From Amorphoplanes digitatis (GTDB taxonomy: Bacteria > Actinomycetota > Actinomycetes > Mycobacteriales > Micromonosporaceae), in the NCBI RefSeq assembly GCF_014205335.1, contig NZ_JACHNH010000001.1, positions 6,504,501 through 6,568,500 of the forward strand: a DNA stretch of 64,000 nt, written 5' to 3'. The translations under genes and the position numbers were made by a program. Under the pieces are notes generated by a model. That model was given only the letters and a program-made list of their open reading frames with translations, made no database searches and was not told where the DNA came from. Below are positions 41,651 through 50,750 of the stretch, piece by piece. Positions within the stretch are counted from its first letter, which is position 1. Every line of letters starts with the position of its first letter.

Positions 41651-42910
41651 ATGCGCATCGTCTACATACATCAGTACTACTGCAACCCGGGGATGACCGG
41701 CGGCATCAGGTCCTACGAGCAGGCGCGCCGACTCGTCGCCCGCGGGCACACCGTGCACGTCATCACGACCGACATCACGCCCGGCAAGCGGGCGCTGGGC
41801 TGGCGGCAGACCGACGACGACGGGGTACAGGTGCACTGGTTCTCCGTGCCGTACTCGAACAACATGTCGTTCGCCCGGCGGCTGCGCGCCTTCGCCGAGT
41901 TCATGGCCCTCGCGGCGGCGAAGGCCGCCTCGCTCAAGGCCGACCTGGTCTTCGCCACCAGCACCCCGCTCACCGTGGCCGTGCCCGGCGTCATCGCCGC
42001 GAAGGTACGCCGGGTGCCGTTCGTCTTCGAGGTCCGCGACCTCTGGCCCGAGGTGCCCATCGAGATGGGCGCGCTGCGCAACCCGGTGCTGCGCGGGCTC
42101 GCCGGCGCACTGGCGAACCTCGCCTACCGCAGCGCCGCCGAGGTCGTCGCCCTCTCACCGGGCATGGCCGCCGGCGTCACCGCCCGCCGCCCGGGCACCC
42201 GCACCACCGTGATCCCCAACGCCGCCGACCTGGACCTGTTCGAGGTGCAGCCCGAGGCCGTACTGCGCTTCCGCGACGAGCACCGCTGGCTCGGCGACCG
42301 GCCCCTGATCGTCTACACCGGCGCCCTCGGCGCCGTGAACGGCGTCGACTACCTGGTCCGGGCCGCCCTGCGGCTGCGTGACCTCGATCCGGACGTCCAG
42401 GTCCTGATCGTGGGCCACGGCAAGGAGTGGGAGGACACCCGGCAGCTCGCCGCCGGGCACGGCCTGCTCGACAGCACCGTGCACATGTGGGAGAAGGTGC
42501 CCAAGTCCGACCTGCCGGTCATCCTCGGCGCGGCCACCATGTCGACGAGCTTCGTGCGTCCCATCCGCGCTCTCTGGGAGAACTCGGCGAACAAGTTCTT
42601 CGACGCGCTCGCCGCCTCCCGGCCCATCGCCATCAACTACGGCGGCTGGCAGAGCGATCTGCTGCGCGAGTCCGGCGCGGGGCTGGTCCTCGACCCTTAC
42701 GACACCGACGCGGCGGCGGAACTGCTCTCCGGGCATCTCCGGGACGAGCTGTGGCTCAAGCGGGCGCGCGAGGCCGCGCACCGGCTCGCGGTGGAGCAGT
42801 TCTCCCGCGACCTGCTCTTCGAACGCTTCGAGGCCGTGCTCAACCGTGCGGCGGCCACCGGGCGACGGGGTCGGGCCGCGGCCCGGGCGGCCCTGTCCGA
42901 GCAGTCGTGA
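41651..42910 (+). CDS. GT4 family glycosyltransferase
   Basis: A 419-residue GT-B enzyme. The N-terminal domain opens MRIVYIHQYYCNPGMTGGIRS (WbuB-like), carries VFEVRDLWPEVPIEMG, and the C-terminal domain shows VIPNAADLDLFE, LIVYTGALGAVNGVDYLV and a late acceptor-donor segment ALWENSANKFFDALAASRP in place of the usual E-x7-E. It transfers a sugar from a nucleotide donor to the lipid-linked repeat unit. The ATG at 41651 has AGGAGGG ten bases upstream; a GTG at 41621 would overlap the aminotransferase stop but has no site. Confidence 0.88.
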   Translation: MRIVYIHQYYCNPGMTGGIRSYEQARRLVARGHTVHVITTDITPGKRALGWRQTDDDGVQVHWFSVPYSNNMSFARRLRAFAEFMALAAAKAASLKADLVFATSTPLTVAVPGVIAAKVRRVPFVFEVRDLWPEVPIEMGALRNPVLRGLAGALANLAYRSAAEVVALSPGMAAGVTARRPGTRTTVIPNAADLDLFEVQPEAVLRFRDEHRWLGDRPLIVYTGALGAVNGVDYLVRAALRLRDLDPDVQVLIVGHGKEWEDTRQLAAGHGLLDSTVHMWEKVPKSDLPVILGAATMSTSFVRPIRALWENSANKFFDALAASRPIAINYGGWQSDLLRESGAGLVLDPYDTDAAAELLSGHLRDELWLKRAREAAHRLAVEQFSRDLLFERFEAVLNRAAATGRRGRAAARAALSEQS

Positions 42911-42929
42911 TGATCGGGAGAGGGCAGAC

Positions 42930-44750
42930 GTGGAACTGCGGGAGTACGTACGGGCCTGCCGGCGCCGGTGGGTGTGGATCGTGGTGCCGGTGCTGCTCGC
43001 CACGGGCATCGCCGCCGGCCTGACGCTCACCGGGAAGCCGGCGTACCGGTCTTCCATGATCCTGTTCGTCACCACCGGCGCCGGCGACCCGGACGCCAAG
43101 GCCAGCCGGCTCAACTCCTACATCGCGCTGCTCACCGGGCCCCGGGTGGCCGAGAGCGTGGTCAAGGACCTGGGACCGGAGCTGAGCGCCACGCAGGTGC
43201 AGAAGAGCCTCTCCGCGCAGGTGCAGGAGGGCACCGATCTGCTTGTCGTCTCCGCGACCGACTCGTCGGCCGAGCGCAGCGAGCAGATCGTCACCACCGC
43301 GACCGCCGTACTGATCGGCCTGGCCCGGCAGCTGGATCCGCCGAACTCCGCCGGCGACGGCCCGCGGCCGTCGGTCTCGATCGCGCAGAACCCGGTCACC
43401 GTCCGCCAGCCCGGCAACCTGACCCGCAACATCGGCTTCTCGGCGGTGCTCGGGCTGCTGCTCGGCGCCGCCGCGGTCGCGGTGCGCGAGGCGACCCGCA
43501 AGACCGTCAACGACGAGGACGACCTGCGCCGCCTCGGCCTTGGCACGGTCGGCGTCATCTCGATCGGCGGCCGGTCCCGCCGCGACGGCTCACCGGACGA
43601 GGCGCTGGCCGAGGCCTTCCGGCGGCTGCGCAGCCTCCTCCCGGACGTCTCCGCCTTCAAGCGCCCCGGCGCGCGCGGCACGTCCCTGCTGCTCACCGGC
43701 CCGCACGCGAAGGAGGGCACCACCGCCGTCGCCTGCGGCCTGGCCATCGCGATGGCCGAGACCGGCGCCCGGGTGGTGCTCGTCGACGCCAACCTGCGCA
43801 ACCCCGGCCTCGGCCGGTACCTGTCGCTGGACACCAGCCGCGGGCTGGCGGACGTGCTGACCGGCGTGGCCCGGGTGCCCGACGTGCTGCAGGACTCGCT
43901 GGACGGCCGGCTGACCGTGCTGCCCTCGGGCGACCCGGCGCCGGACCCGGGCGAGATCCTGGCCTCACCGACCCTGGGCGCCACCCTGCGCAGCCTCACC
44001 GAACGCTTCGACATCGTGCTCGTCGACGCGCCGCCGCTGCACGGCGTCGCCGACACCGCCGTGCTGGGCAAGGTGACCGACAGCGCCCTGCTCGTGGTGC
44101 GCGCCAACCGCACCCGTACGGCCGACGTCGAGCGCTCTGCCGACCTGCTGCAACGGGTGGGTGCCCGGCTCGCCGGCGCCGTGCTCAACGCGCTGCCGCG
44201 CAAGCTGCCGACCGGCGGCACCTGGCACCGCGAGGAGACGCTGCCGCAGCCGCACGATCCGGAGCTGCTGTCCCGCCTCCTCGGCGACGACGGCGAGCCC
44301 GCCGAGGGCGTCGCCACCGACGAGACCGTCATCTTCCCCGCGTACGGCGGGCCGGTGCGCGGCCGCGCCCAGGTGGTCAAGGCCACGATAGGCACTCCCG
44401 GCGAGGAGACGAAGAGGACCAAGCCCGTCCCCGAACCGGCCCCGGAGCCGGCCCTGGAGGCCGCGCCGACACCGACTCCGGCACCAGCGCCGACACCGGC
44501 ATCGGGATCGGCATCAGTGCCGCCGCCGACACCGGCTCCGGCATCGGCATCGGCATCCGCATCGGTGCCGGCACCTGAGCCTGAACCCAAGCCCAAGCCC
44601 GCACCGGAGGAAGCCGGCGCCGGCAGCGCCGCGCGGGGGCAGGCCAAGGTCGTCGTCAACGAAGTGCCGGCCGCCGGCGACCGGGCGGAGCAGCCGAAGC
44701 TGCCCACCCAGCGCGGCACCGACGACGACAAGCAGCAGCCCGGTGAGTGA
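42930..44750 (+). CDS. Wzz/BY-kinase-like polysaccharide co-polymerase with altered P-loop
   Basis: A 606-residue protein. An N-terminal Wzz-like region with a first membrane helix at about 14-31 and a second near 175-195 (NIGFSAVLGLLLGAAAVAV) leads into a CpsD/BY-kinase-like Rossmann domain. Walker A' VVLVDANLRNPGLG and Walker B IVLVDAPPL are kept, but the P-loop reads LTGPHAKEGTT (255-265), with Thr264 where the canonical GK-S/T lysine should be. The tail is a long Pro/Ala/Glu-rich low-complexity region with no Tyr cluster. Chain-length control remains likely, while kinase activity is doubtful. It begins 19 bp after the GT4 gene with GGGAGAGGG upstream, and overlaps the flippase start. Confidence 0.88.
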   Translation: MELREYVRACRRRWVWIVVPVLLATGIAAGLTLTGKPAYRSSMILFVTTGAGDPDAKASRLNSYIALLTGPRVAESVVKDLGPELSATQVQKSLSAQVQEGTDLLVVSATDSSAERSEQIVTTATAVLIGLARQLDPPNSAGDGPRPSVSIAQNPVTVRQPGNLTRNIGFSAVLGLLLGAAAVAVREATRKTVNDEDDLRRLGLGTVGVISIGGRSRRDGSPDEALAEAFRRLRSLLPDVSAFKRPGARGTSLLLTGPHAKEGTTAVACGLAIAMAETGARVVLVDANLRNPGLGRYLSLDTSRGLADVLTGVARVPDVLQDSLDGRLTVLPSGDPAPDPGEILASPTLGATLRSLTERFDIVLVDAPPLHGVADTAVLGKVTDSALLVVRANRTRTADVERSADLLQRVGARLAGAVLNALPRKLPTGGTWHREETLPQPHDPELLSRLLGDDGEPAEGVATDETVIFPAYGGPVRGRAQVVKATIGTPGEETKRTKPVPEPAPEPALEAAPTPTPAPAPTPASGSASVPPPTPAPASASASASVPAPEPEPKPKPAPEEAGAGSAARGQAKVVVNEVPAAGDRAEQPKLPTQRGTDDDKQQPGE

Positions 44751-46035
44751 GCTCCAGGCCGAGCGCACCGCGGCGGCGGTAGGCCGCCGCCGCGACCCGG
44801 CCGGCTGGGCCCGCGCCCAGGTGCGCGAGCCGTACCTGCAACTGCTCGCGTCGCAGGTGCTGACCGGCGGCGTCGCACTGGCCGCCAACATACTGATGGT
44901 CCGCGCCCTGAGCACCTCCGGCCGCGGCGAGGTCGCCCTGATGCTCCAGGTGGTCTACCTCACCACCCAGATGCTGCTGCTCGGCACCGAGCGCAGCTTC
45001 GTCGCGAACTACCACGACGCCGCGCCAGCGGTCGCCGTCCGGGCGTTCGCCCGGCTGCTGCTGGTGCCCTGCGTGCTCGGCGTCGCCGCGGCCGTCGTGT
45101 ACACCTCGGTGGCGCCGCACCGGCTCAACCCCGGTCCGGCCGTCGTCGCCCTGCTCGTCACCTACGGGCTCGTCGAGACGGCGATCCTGGCGACCCGCGC
45201 GGTGGCCATCGCCGCGGGCCGGATGGCCGAGTTCCTCTACGCCCGCGTCCTGGAGTCGCTGCTGCTGCTCGCGCTGCTTGTCACGCTCTTCGTCGCGGAC
45301 GTCTCGCACCCCACCGTCTGGATCCTCGCCTACCTGTTCGCCGGCGCCGTGCCCACCACCGTCTTCCTGGTCATCTGGCTGCGGCAGCCGGCCGGCGGCG
45401 CGACGGAGATCCCGCCCGGCCGCAACCGCGCGGTACGCCAGGAGGGCCTCGCCCTCTTCCCCGCCGCGCTGTCGAACATGGCGATGCTGCGGGCGGACCG
45501 GCTGGCGCTGCCGGCCCTCGCCTCCACCTCCGCCCTCGGCCTGTACGCCAGCGTGGCCACGATGACCGAGCTGCTGGCCTGGCCGCTGCGCGCGTACGCG
45601 GACGCCCGCCTCGGAAAATGGCGGGCGACCCACCGCGGGGGCGGGCTGAACGCCCGGCCCATCCTGGCCACCGCCGCGGTCTACTCCCTGGTCGTCGCCC
45701 CGCTGGTGGCCTGCGGCCTGTACCTGCTCATCGTGCCGGTGTTCGGCCACGAGTACGCGCCGGCCAAGGTCGTCGTGCTGCCCCTGGTCGCCGCGGCCGG
45801 CCTCTACGCGGTGTCGCGGATCAGCCTGGGCCTGCTCATCGCGAAGGGGCACAGCGCGCTGGTCTCCGCCGCGGAGGTCACCGGCTTCGCGGTGAGCTTC
45901 GCGGCGTACCTGCTGCTGATCCCGCGGCAGGGCATCCTCGGCGCGGCGTACGGCTCGCTGCTCGGCTACGGCGCCTGCCTGGCATTCGCCCTGGTGAGCA
46001 GCCGGGTGGTGCGGGACCGGGCGGTGACGCCGTGA
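44743..46035 (+). CDS. Polysaccharide flippase, Wzx/MVF-type
   Basis: A 430-residue membrane protein with about 12 helices, the first at about 35-55 (LASQVLTGGVALAANILMVRAL). The pattern SGRGEVALMLQVVYLTTQMLLLG at its start and SALGLYASVATMTELLAWPL in the middle fit the MATE/MVF flippase superfamily. It moves the undecaprenyl-linked repeat unit to the outer face of the membrane. The GTG at 44743 overlaps the preceding stop by 8 bp; the stop overlaps the polymerase GTG by 4 bp. Confidence 0.87.
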   Translation: MSELQAERTAAAVGRRRDPAGWARAQVREPYLQLLASQVLTGGVALAANILMVRALSTSGRGEVALMLQVVYLTTQMLLLGTERSFVANYHDAAPAVAVRAFARLLLVPCVLGVAAAVVYTSVAPHRLNPGPAVVALLVTYGLVETAILATRAVAIAAGRMAEFLYARVLESLLLLALLVTLFVADVSHPTVWILAYLFAGAVPTTVFLVIWLRQPAGGATEIPPGRNRAVRQEGLALFPAALSNMAMLRADRLALPALASTSALGLYASVATMTELLAWPLRAYADARLGKWRATHRGGGLNARPILATAAVYSLVVAPLVACGLYLLIVPVFGHEYAPAKVVVLPLVAAAGLYAVSRISLGLLIAKGHSALVSAAEVTGFAVSFAAYLLLIPRQGILGAAYGSLLGYGACLAFALVSSRVVRDRAVTP

Positions 46036-47264
46036 ACGCCATGGGCTGGCTGCGCACGCCCCGGGTCTTCCTGGCGCCCGGCCTGGTGCTGATCCTGGTG
46101 GCGATCGGCGGCCGGTTCACCCTGGACCGCGCCGGGTTCGTCGACCTGGCCTGGGTGGACCTGCGGGTGATCGGCCTGATCGTCGCCCTGGTGGTGCTCG
46201 CGGTCGACGCGGCCCGCCGCCCGCACGGGCTCACCGCGCCCCGCCCCGAGGGCTGGCTGGTGGCGACGATGCTCTTCTTCCTCTTCCAGATCGCCTCCGG
46301 GCTGTGGGCGCCGCACGCGTCCCGGGTCGGCCCGCAGACGCTCGACCTGGTCCTGATGTCCGTGCTGACCCTGGCCTACTACTTCTACACGGTCGGCGAC
46401 CCGGTGGCGGTCGCCCGCACCACGTTCCTGCTGTTCTTCGTCGCGGCGGTCGTCTTCGCGCTCGCCGCGCTGTTCATCAACGGGCCCGGCGAGCAGGGCC
46501 GCTACTCCGCGTTCGGCGGCGGCCCGAACGTCTTCGTGCGCATCGAGATCCTCGGCGTGATCAGCGCGATCGCGCTCTACCTGTTCACCCGGCGCATACT
46601 GCCGCTGCTGGTCATCCCGCTGTTCCTGCTGGCGGCCGTGCTGTCCGGCTCCCGCGCCGGCCTGCTGGCCGGCCTCGCGGTCGGCGCCGCCGGGCTCTGG
46701 CGGATCCGGCGCCGCGTGCACACCGGATTCGTCGTCGCGGCGGGCGCGGTCACGGTGGCGACGATCGCCGTGATCTGGGCGTTCGCGCCGCCCGCGTTCA
46801 CCGACCTGTTCCAGGAACGCTTCGTCGAGCAGACGGTCGAGGAGCAGTACACGTCGGACCGCACCGACATCTGGGCGGCCGCGTGGCGCCTCGCCGTCGA
46901 GCATCCGCTGATCGGCACCGGGCTGGACGGCTTCTACGGCACCATCGGCGTCAACCAGGCCGTGGAGTACCCGCACAACTACGTGCTCGCGGTCGCCGCC
47001 GAGGGCGGCCTGGCCGGGATCGGGCTGCTCACCGCCGCCATCGTGCTGTGGGCGCGGACGATCCGCGGCGGCACGCACCCGCGGCTGACCACCCTCGCCG
47101 CGTCCTCGGCGGTCTTCGTGGCCCTGAGCAGCCTGTTCTCCGGCGACTACTACGACTCGCGCCTCGCGTGGATGTTCGCCGCCCTGGCCGCCGGCGCGGC
47201 GGTCACCCCGGCCGCGGCGGCGGCCGGCCTGCCGGAGCGCGTACGAGAGCCGGTGGCGCCATGA
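46032..47264 (+). CDS. O-antigen polymerase/ligase family protein (Wzy)
   Basis: A 410-residue membrane protein with about 11 helices and the Wzy_C-type extracytoplasmic loop containing TSDRTDIWAAAWRLAVEHPLIGTGLDGFY followed by VNQAVEYPHNYVL. The latter H-N motif is characteristic of O-antigen ligase/polymerase proteins. GSRAGLLAGL near residue 210 is another family hallmark. It polymerises lipid-linked repeats. The GTG at 46032 overlaps the flippase stop, and an ATG nine bases on is an alternative. Its stop overlaps the next ATG (ATGA). Confidence 0.87.
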   Translation: MNAMGWLRTPRVFLAPGLVLILVAIGGRFTLDRAGFVDLAWVDLRVIGLIVALVVLAVDAARRPHGLTAPRPEGWLVATMLFFLFQIASGLWAPHASRVGPQTLDLVLMSVLTLAYYFYTVGDPVAVARTTFLLFFVAAVVFALAALFINGPGEQGRYSAFGGGPNVFVRIEILGVISAIALYLFTRRILPLLVIPLFLLAAVLSGSRAGLLAGLAVGAAGLWRIRRRVHTGFVVAAGAVTVATIAVIWAFAPPAFTDLFQERFVEQTVEEQYTSDRTDIWAAAWRLAVEHPLIGTGLDGFYGTIGVNQAVEYPHNYVLAVAAEGGLAGIGLLTAAIVLWARTIRGGTHPRLTTLAASSAVFVALSSLFSGDYYDSRLAWMFAALAAGAAVTPAAAAAGLPERVREPVAP

Positions 47265-48424
47265 CCTGCGACCGCAACCGGATCTGCCGCCGCAGCGTGC
47301 TGCTGCTCGGCCTCGTCTCCCTGACCGCGGCCAGCGCGTCGCCGGACACCACGGTGACGCCGATCATGAACCCGCTGCCGGCCGAGCCGACCGCGGCGCC
47401 CGGCTCGGTCAAGATCCGGAACGTCGCGCACTGGACCGGCGTGTTCGAGCAGAGCTGGGACTACCAGTACCGGACCAGCCTGCCGATGAGCCGGTCGACG
47501 GACAGCTGGAGCCACTACGACCTGTCGTACTCGCTCGACTCGTGCGTCGCGATGTTCCGGGCCACCGGCGCGCTCCGCTACCTCGACCGCGCGCTGGAGT
47601 ACGTCGAGAACGTCGCCGCGTCCGCCGTGGTCTCCTCCTCGCTGCGCGGCAGCCAGTTCAAGGACGACTACCTCGGCTGGGCGTCGTCGGCCTCCGGGCA
47701 GGGCGGCGACGAGATCCCGCTCTACGAGAGCTACTTCTGGCGGTACGCGACCGCGCTGCTTGTCGCCATGCGCGAGGTGCCGGAGGTGTACGGCGACCCG
47801 GGTTACCTCGAACGTCACGACCGGCTGCTGCGCTTCGCCGAGGAGCACATCTTCGACAAGTGGTACTCCCGCGGCGCCGGCCCGAACATCTACCGCGAGC
47901 GGACACACATGGCCTCGCACTGGGCGCTGATCGCGCTGAACCTGTCGCAGATCACCGCGGACCCGGCACGCCGGGCGCGGTACGACCAGGTCGTCGCCAA
48001 CGTCGACCAGCACGTGCCCGGCACCCGCTCGGGCCTGCGGCCCCAGCTACGGCGCAACCCGGTGGAGGCCACCGCGTACTTCTGGAGCGACGTCTGGGGA
48101 TCGGCCCGGCGGCCCGGGCAGGACGTCAGTCACGGCAACGGCGTCATGGCGTACATCGTCGAGGCCCGCGACCGCGGCCGGTTCTGGACCGGCGCGGACA
48201 TGGCGGCGTTCTCGGCGCTGCTGACCAAGGTGATCTGGCCGGGCGCGACGACCTACCGCGAGTTCGTGGACGGCACCGGCGCCGACAACGGCTGGTTCTC
48301 CGACGGCTTCGTGAAGCTGGGTCGCTTCGACCCGGCCGTGCAACGGCGGCTCGAGGACCACCGGGTGGTCAACGACCAGTTCGCCGCAAACATGGCGTTC
48401 AACGCCCGGGTACTGGGGTCGTAG
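47261..48424 (+). CDS. Exported six-hairpin-fold protein, probable polysaccharide-modifying enzyme
   Basis: A 387-residue protein. The N-terminus has paired Arg and a hydrophobic stretch (RRSVLLLGLVSLTAASA), consistent with export, perhaps by Tat. The rest is alpha-helical with aromatic clusters (WDYQYRTSLPMSRSTD-SWSHYDLSY; ESYFWRYATALLVAM; WYSRGAGPNIYRERTHMASH), typical of an (alpha/alpha)-toroid glycosidase, lyase or epimerase. I cannot assign a family with certainty. Position after wzy suggests cleavage or modification of the exported chain. Confidence 0.65.
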   Translation: MTCDRNRICRRSVLLLGLVSLTAASASPDTTVTPIMNPLPAEPTAAPGSVKIRNVAHWTGVFEQSWDYQYRTSLPMSRSTDSWSHYDLSYSLDSCVAMFRATGALRYLDRALEYVENVAASAVVSSSLRGSQFKDDYLGWASSASGQGGDEIPLYESYFWRYATALLVAMREVPEVYGDPGYLERHDRLLRFAEEHIFDKWYSRGAGPNIYRERTHMASHWALIALNLSQITADPARRARYDQVVANVDQHVPGTRSGLRPQLRRNPVEATAYFWSDVWGSARRPGQDVSHGNGVMAYIVEARDRGRFWTGADMAAFSALLTKVIWPGATTYREFVDGTGADNGWFSDGFVKLGRFDPAVQRRLEDHRVVNDQFAANMAFNARVLGS

Positions 48425-48449
48425 TCCGGGCTGGAGGAAAGGCAACAGA

Positions 48450-49481
48450 ATGACCGCATCGCCGCGCGCCGCGCTGCTGGAACCGGCCGCACGGGAGTGG
48501 AAGGAAGCCCTGCAACGGGCCGACCACGACATGTACCACGAGAGCGAATACGTCGTGCTCGACGCGCGACTGTACGGCGGCAGGCCGATCGCCTTCTGGT
48601 ACGAGGAGGACGGCCGGCGGCTGCTGATGCCGCTGATCGTGCGCGACATACCCGACTCGGACCTGCGGGACGCGCTCTCGCCGTACGGGTATCCGGGTCC
48701 GGTCAGCGACGCCCCCGCCGACACCGGGTTCTGGGAGCGGGCCTGCGCCGCGATGATCGAGACCCTGCGGGCCGACGGGATCGTGTCGGTCTTCGTGCGG
48801 ATGCACCCGCTGCTGCGAGCGCCGCTGGAGACGCTCGGCCGCTTCGGCGCGCTGGTCCGGCACGGCGAGACGGTGTCGATGGACCTGACCGTCAGCCTCG
48901 ACGAGATGTGGAAGCAGACCCGCAGCGACCACCGCAACCACATCAACCGGGCCCGCCGCGACGGCACCCGGATCGTGTTCGACGACTGGGACCGCCTCGG
49001 CGAGTGGGTCGAGGTCTACCACGACAACATGCGCCGGGTCGGCGCGACCTCCTACTACTTCTTCACCCGCGAGCACCTCGCGGCGATGCACGACGCGGTC
49101 GGCGACCGCATGCATCTCGCCGTCGCCCTCGAGGGCGACGAGGTGGTCGGCGGCAACACGTTCTTCGAGCACGACGGCATCGCCACCGGCTACGTCTCGT
49201 CCACCCGGCGCGCTCCCCGCCGCTACGCCGACGAGCTGCTGTACGACGAGGTCCGGCGCTGGTGCAAGAGCCGCGGTGACACCGTCTTCCACCTCGGCGG
49301 CGGCAAGGGCGGGTGCAACGACTCGCTGTTCTCGTACAAGGCGGGCTTCTCGCCGAGCCGGCACGCGTTCCACACCTGGCGCGTGGTGACCGACGAGCCC
49401 GCGTACCGGCAGTTGGTCCGGCAGCGGGCGCCGGAGGCCGATCCGGCCGACCTGTCCGCCACCTTCCCGTCCTACCGTTAG
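48450..49481 (+). CDS. FemAB-like GNAT transferase 1
   Basis: A 343-residue double-GNAT protein, clear paralogue of the protein at 50751. Both share ALLEP at the start, S-P-Y-G-Y-P-G-P-V, M-W-x-Q-T-R/H-x-x-H-R-N, V-F-D-D-W-D-R, M-R-R-V-G-A, and end in F-H-L-G-G-G-x-G-G...D-S-L-F-x-Y-K-A-x-F. These motifs are those of the FemAB/BioF2-like acetyltransferase branch, which attach amino acids or acyl groups to surface polymer precursors. AGGAAAGG precedes the ATG. It is first of a compact three-gene set with the FAD monooxygenase and the second paralogue. Confidence 0.83.
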   Translation: MTASPRAALLEPAAREWKEALQRADHDMYHESEYVVLDARLYGGRPIAFWYEEDGRRLLMPLIVRDIPDSDLRDALSPYGYPGPVSDAPADTGFWERACAAMIETLRADGIVSVFVRMHPLLRAPLETLGRFGALVRHGETVSMDLTVSLDEMWKQTRSDHRNHINRARRDGTRIVFDDWDRLGEWVEVYHDNMRRVGATSYYFFTREHLAAMHDAVGDRMHLAVALEGDEVVGGNTFFEHDGIATGYVSSTRRAPRRYADELLYDEVRRWCKSRGDTVFHLGGGKGGCNDSLFSYKAGFSPSRHAFHTWRVVTDEPAYRQLVRQRAPEADPADLSATFPSYR

Positions 49482-49490
49482 GAGTTCGGC

Positions 49491-50747
49491 ATGCGGATCA
49501 ACTGTGTCGGCGGCGGGCCCGCCGGCCTGTACTTCGCGGTACTGGCGAAGCTGGCCGACCCCGCGCACGAGGTGACCGTGCTGGAACGCAACCCGGCCGG
49601 CGTCACGTGGGGCTGGGGCGTGGTCTTCTGGGACGACCTGCTCGACGACCTGTTCCGCTACGACCCGGTCAGCGCGCGCCGGATCTGGGACGCCTCCTGT
49701 CAGTGGGACGAGTACCGGGTGCGCGCCACCGGCAAGGCGGTGACCCACCTCGCCGGCTACGGCTTCAGCCTCGGCCGCAAGGTGCTGCTCGACATCCTCA
49801 CCCAGCGGGCGACCGAGCTCGGCGTCGAGGTACGCCACCTCGACGAGCTGACCGACGAGTCCGACCTGCCGGACGCCGACCTGGTGGTGGCCTGCGACGG
49901 CGCCGGCAGCCGGATCCGCGAGCGGTACGCCGAGCACTTCGGCACCGACATCGAGGTCGGCCGCAACAAGTACATCTGGCTCGGCACGCCGCACGTCTTC
50001 AAGACGTTCACCTTCGGCTTCGAGCGGACCGAGGCCGGCTGGATCTGGTATCACGCGTACCCGTTCAACGCCGAGACCAGCACCTTCATCGTGGAGTGCG
50101 CACCGGAGACCTGGACGGCGCTGGGCTTCGACAACCTCGACGCCCGGGCGGGCGCCGCCCGCCTCCAGGAGATCTTCGCGGCACACCTCGGCGGGCAGCC
50201 GCTCATCGACCACCGCGCCGAGGTCGGCGGCACCGGCTGGCTGAACTTCCGCCGGCTCACCAATCAGCGCTGGGACCACGGCAACGTCGTGCTGATGGGC
50301 GATGCCGCGCACACCACGCACTTCGCCATCGGCTCGGGTACCAAGCTGGCGATTCAGGACGCGATGGCGCTGGCCGACGCGGTGTCCTCAGAGGACGAAC
50401 TCGCCGTCGCGCTGGAACGCTACGAACACCGCCGGAAGGCGGCACTCGCGCCGCTGCAACGTGCCGCAAAGGCCAGTAGTGAATGGTTCGAACGAGTGAC
50501 AGACTATGTGGACCTGCCGGCCAAGCAGTTCTCCTATGCGCTGTCCGACCGGCGGGGCGAATATCCGATGTGGAGATACCTGCTGCACGTCGCGACCCAG
50601 AGTGCGATCCCCCGCACCCTGTTGCGCTGGACGCTCAGCGCTCGCCGGTGGAGCCGAGCCCGACGGAGGCCGGGCGCTTCGCGCACCACGCAGGCCGGTC
50701 GCCCGCCGCAGCGTTACGGGGTGAGACCCAGACCCGCGAAGGGGTGA
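49491..50747 (+). CDS. FAD-dependent monooxygenase/hydroxylase (salicylyl- or aminobenzoyl-CoA hydroxylase-like)
   Basis: A 418-residue class A flavoprotein hydroxylase. The dinucleotide motif is CVGGGPAGLYFAVL, the DG motif CDGAGSRIRERYAEHFG, and the FAD ribityl motif GDAAHTTHFAIGSGTKLAIQDAMAL. The closest familiar proteins hydroxylate CoA-thioester aromatics. A basic Arg/Pro tail (from about 380) is unusual and may be a late addition. It sits between two FemAB-like paralogues, 9 bp after one and 3 bp before the other, in the middle of a polysaccharide locus. It may therefore oxidise a building block that these enzymes attach; that is inference. Confidence 0.82.
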   Translation: MRINCVGGGPAGLYFAVLAKLADPAHEVTVLERNPAGVTWGWGVVFWDDLLDDLFRYDPVSARRIWDASCQWDEYRVRATGKAVTHLAGYGFSLGRKVLLDILTQRATELGVEVRHLDELTDESDLPDADLVVACDGAGSRIRERYAEHFGTDIEVGRNKYIWLGTPHVFKTFTFGFERTEAGWIWYHAYPFNAETSTFIVECAPETWTALGFDNLDARAGAARLQEIFAAHLGGQPLIDHRAEVGGTGWLNFRRLTNQRWDHGNVVLMGDAAHTTHFAIGSGTKLAIQDAMALADAVSSEDELAVALERYEHRRKAALAPLQRAAKASSEWFERVTDYVDLPAKQFSYALSDRRGEYPMWRYLLHVATQSAIPRTLLRWTLSARRWSRARRRPGASRTTQAGRPPQRYGVRPRPAKG

Positions 50748-50750
50748 CGA

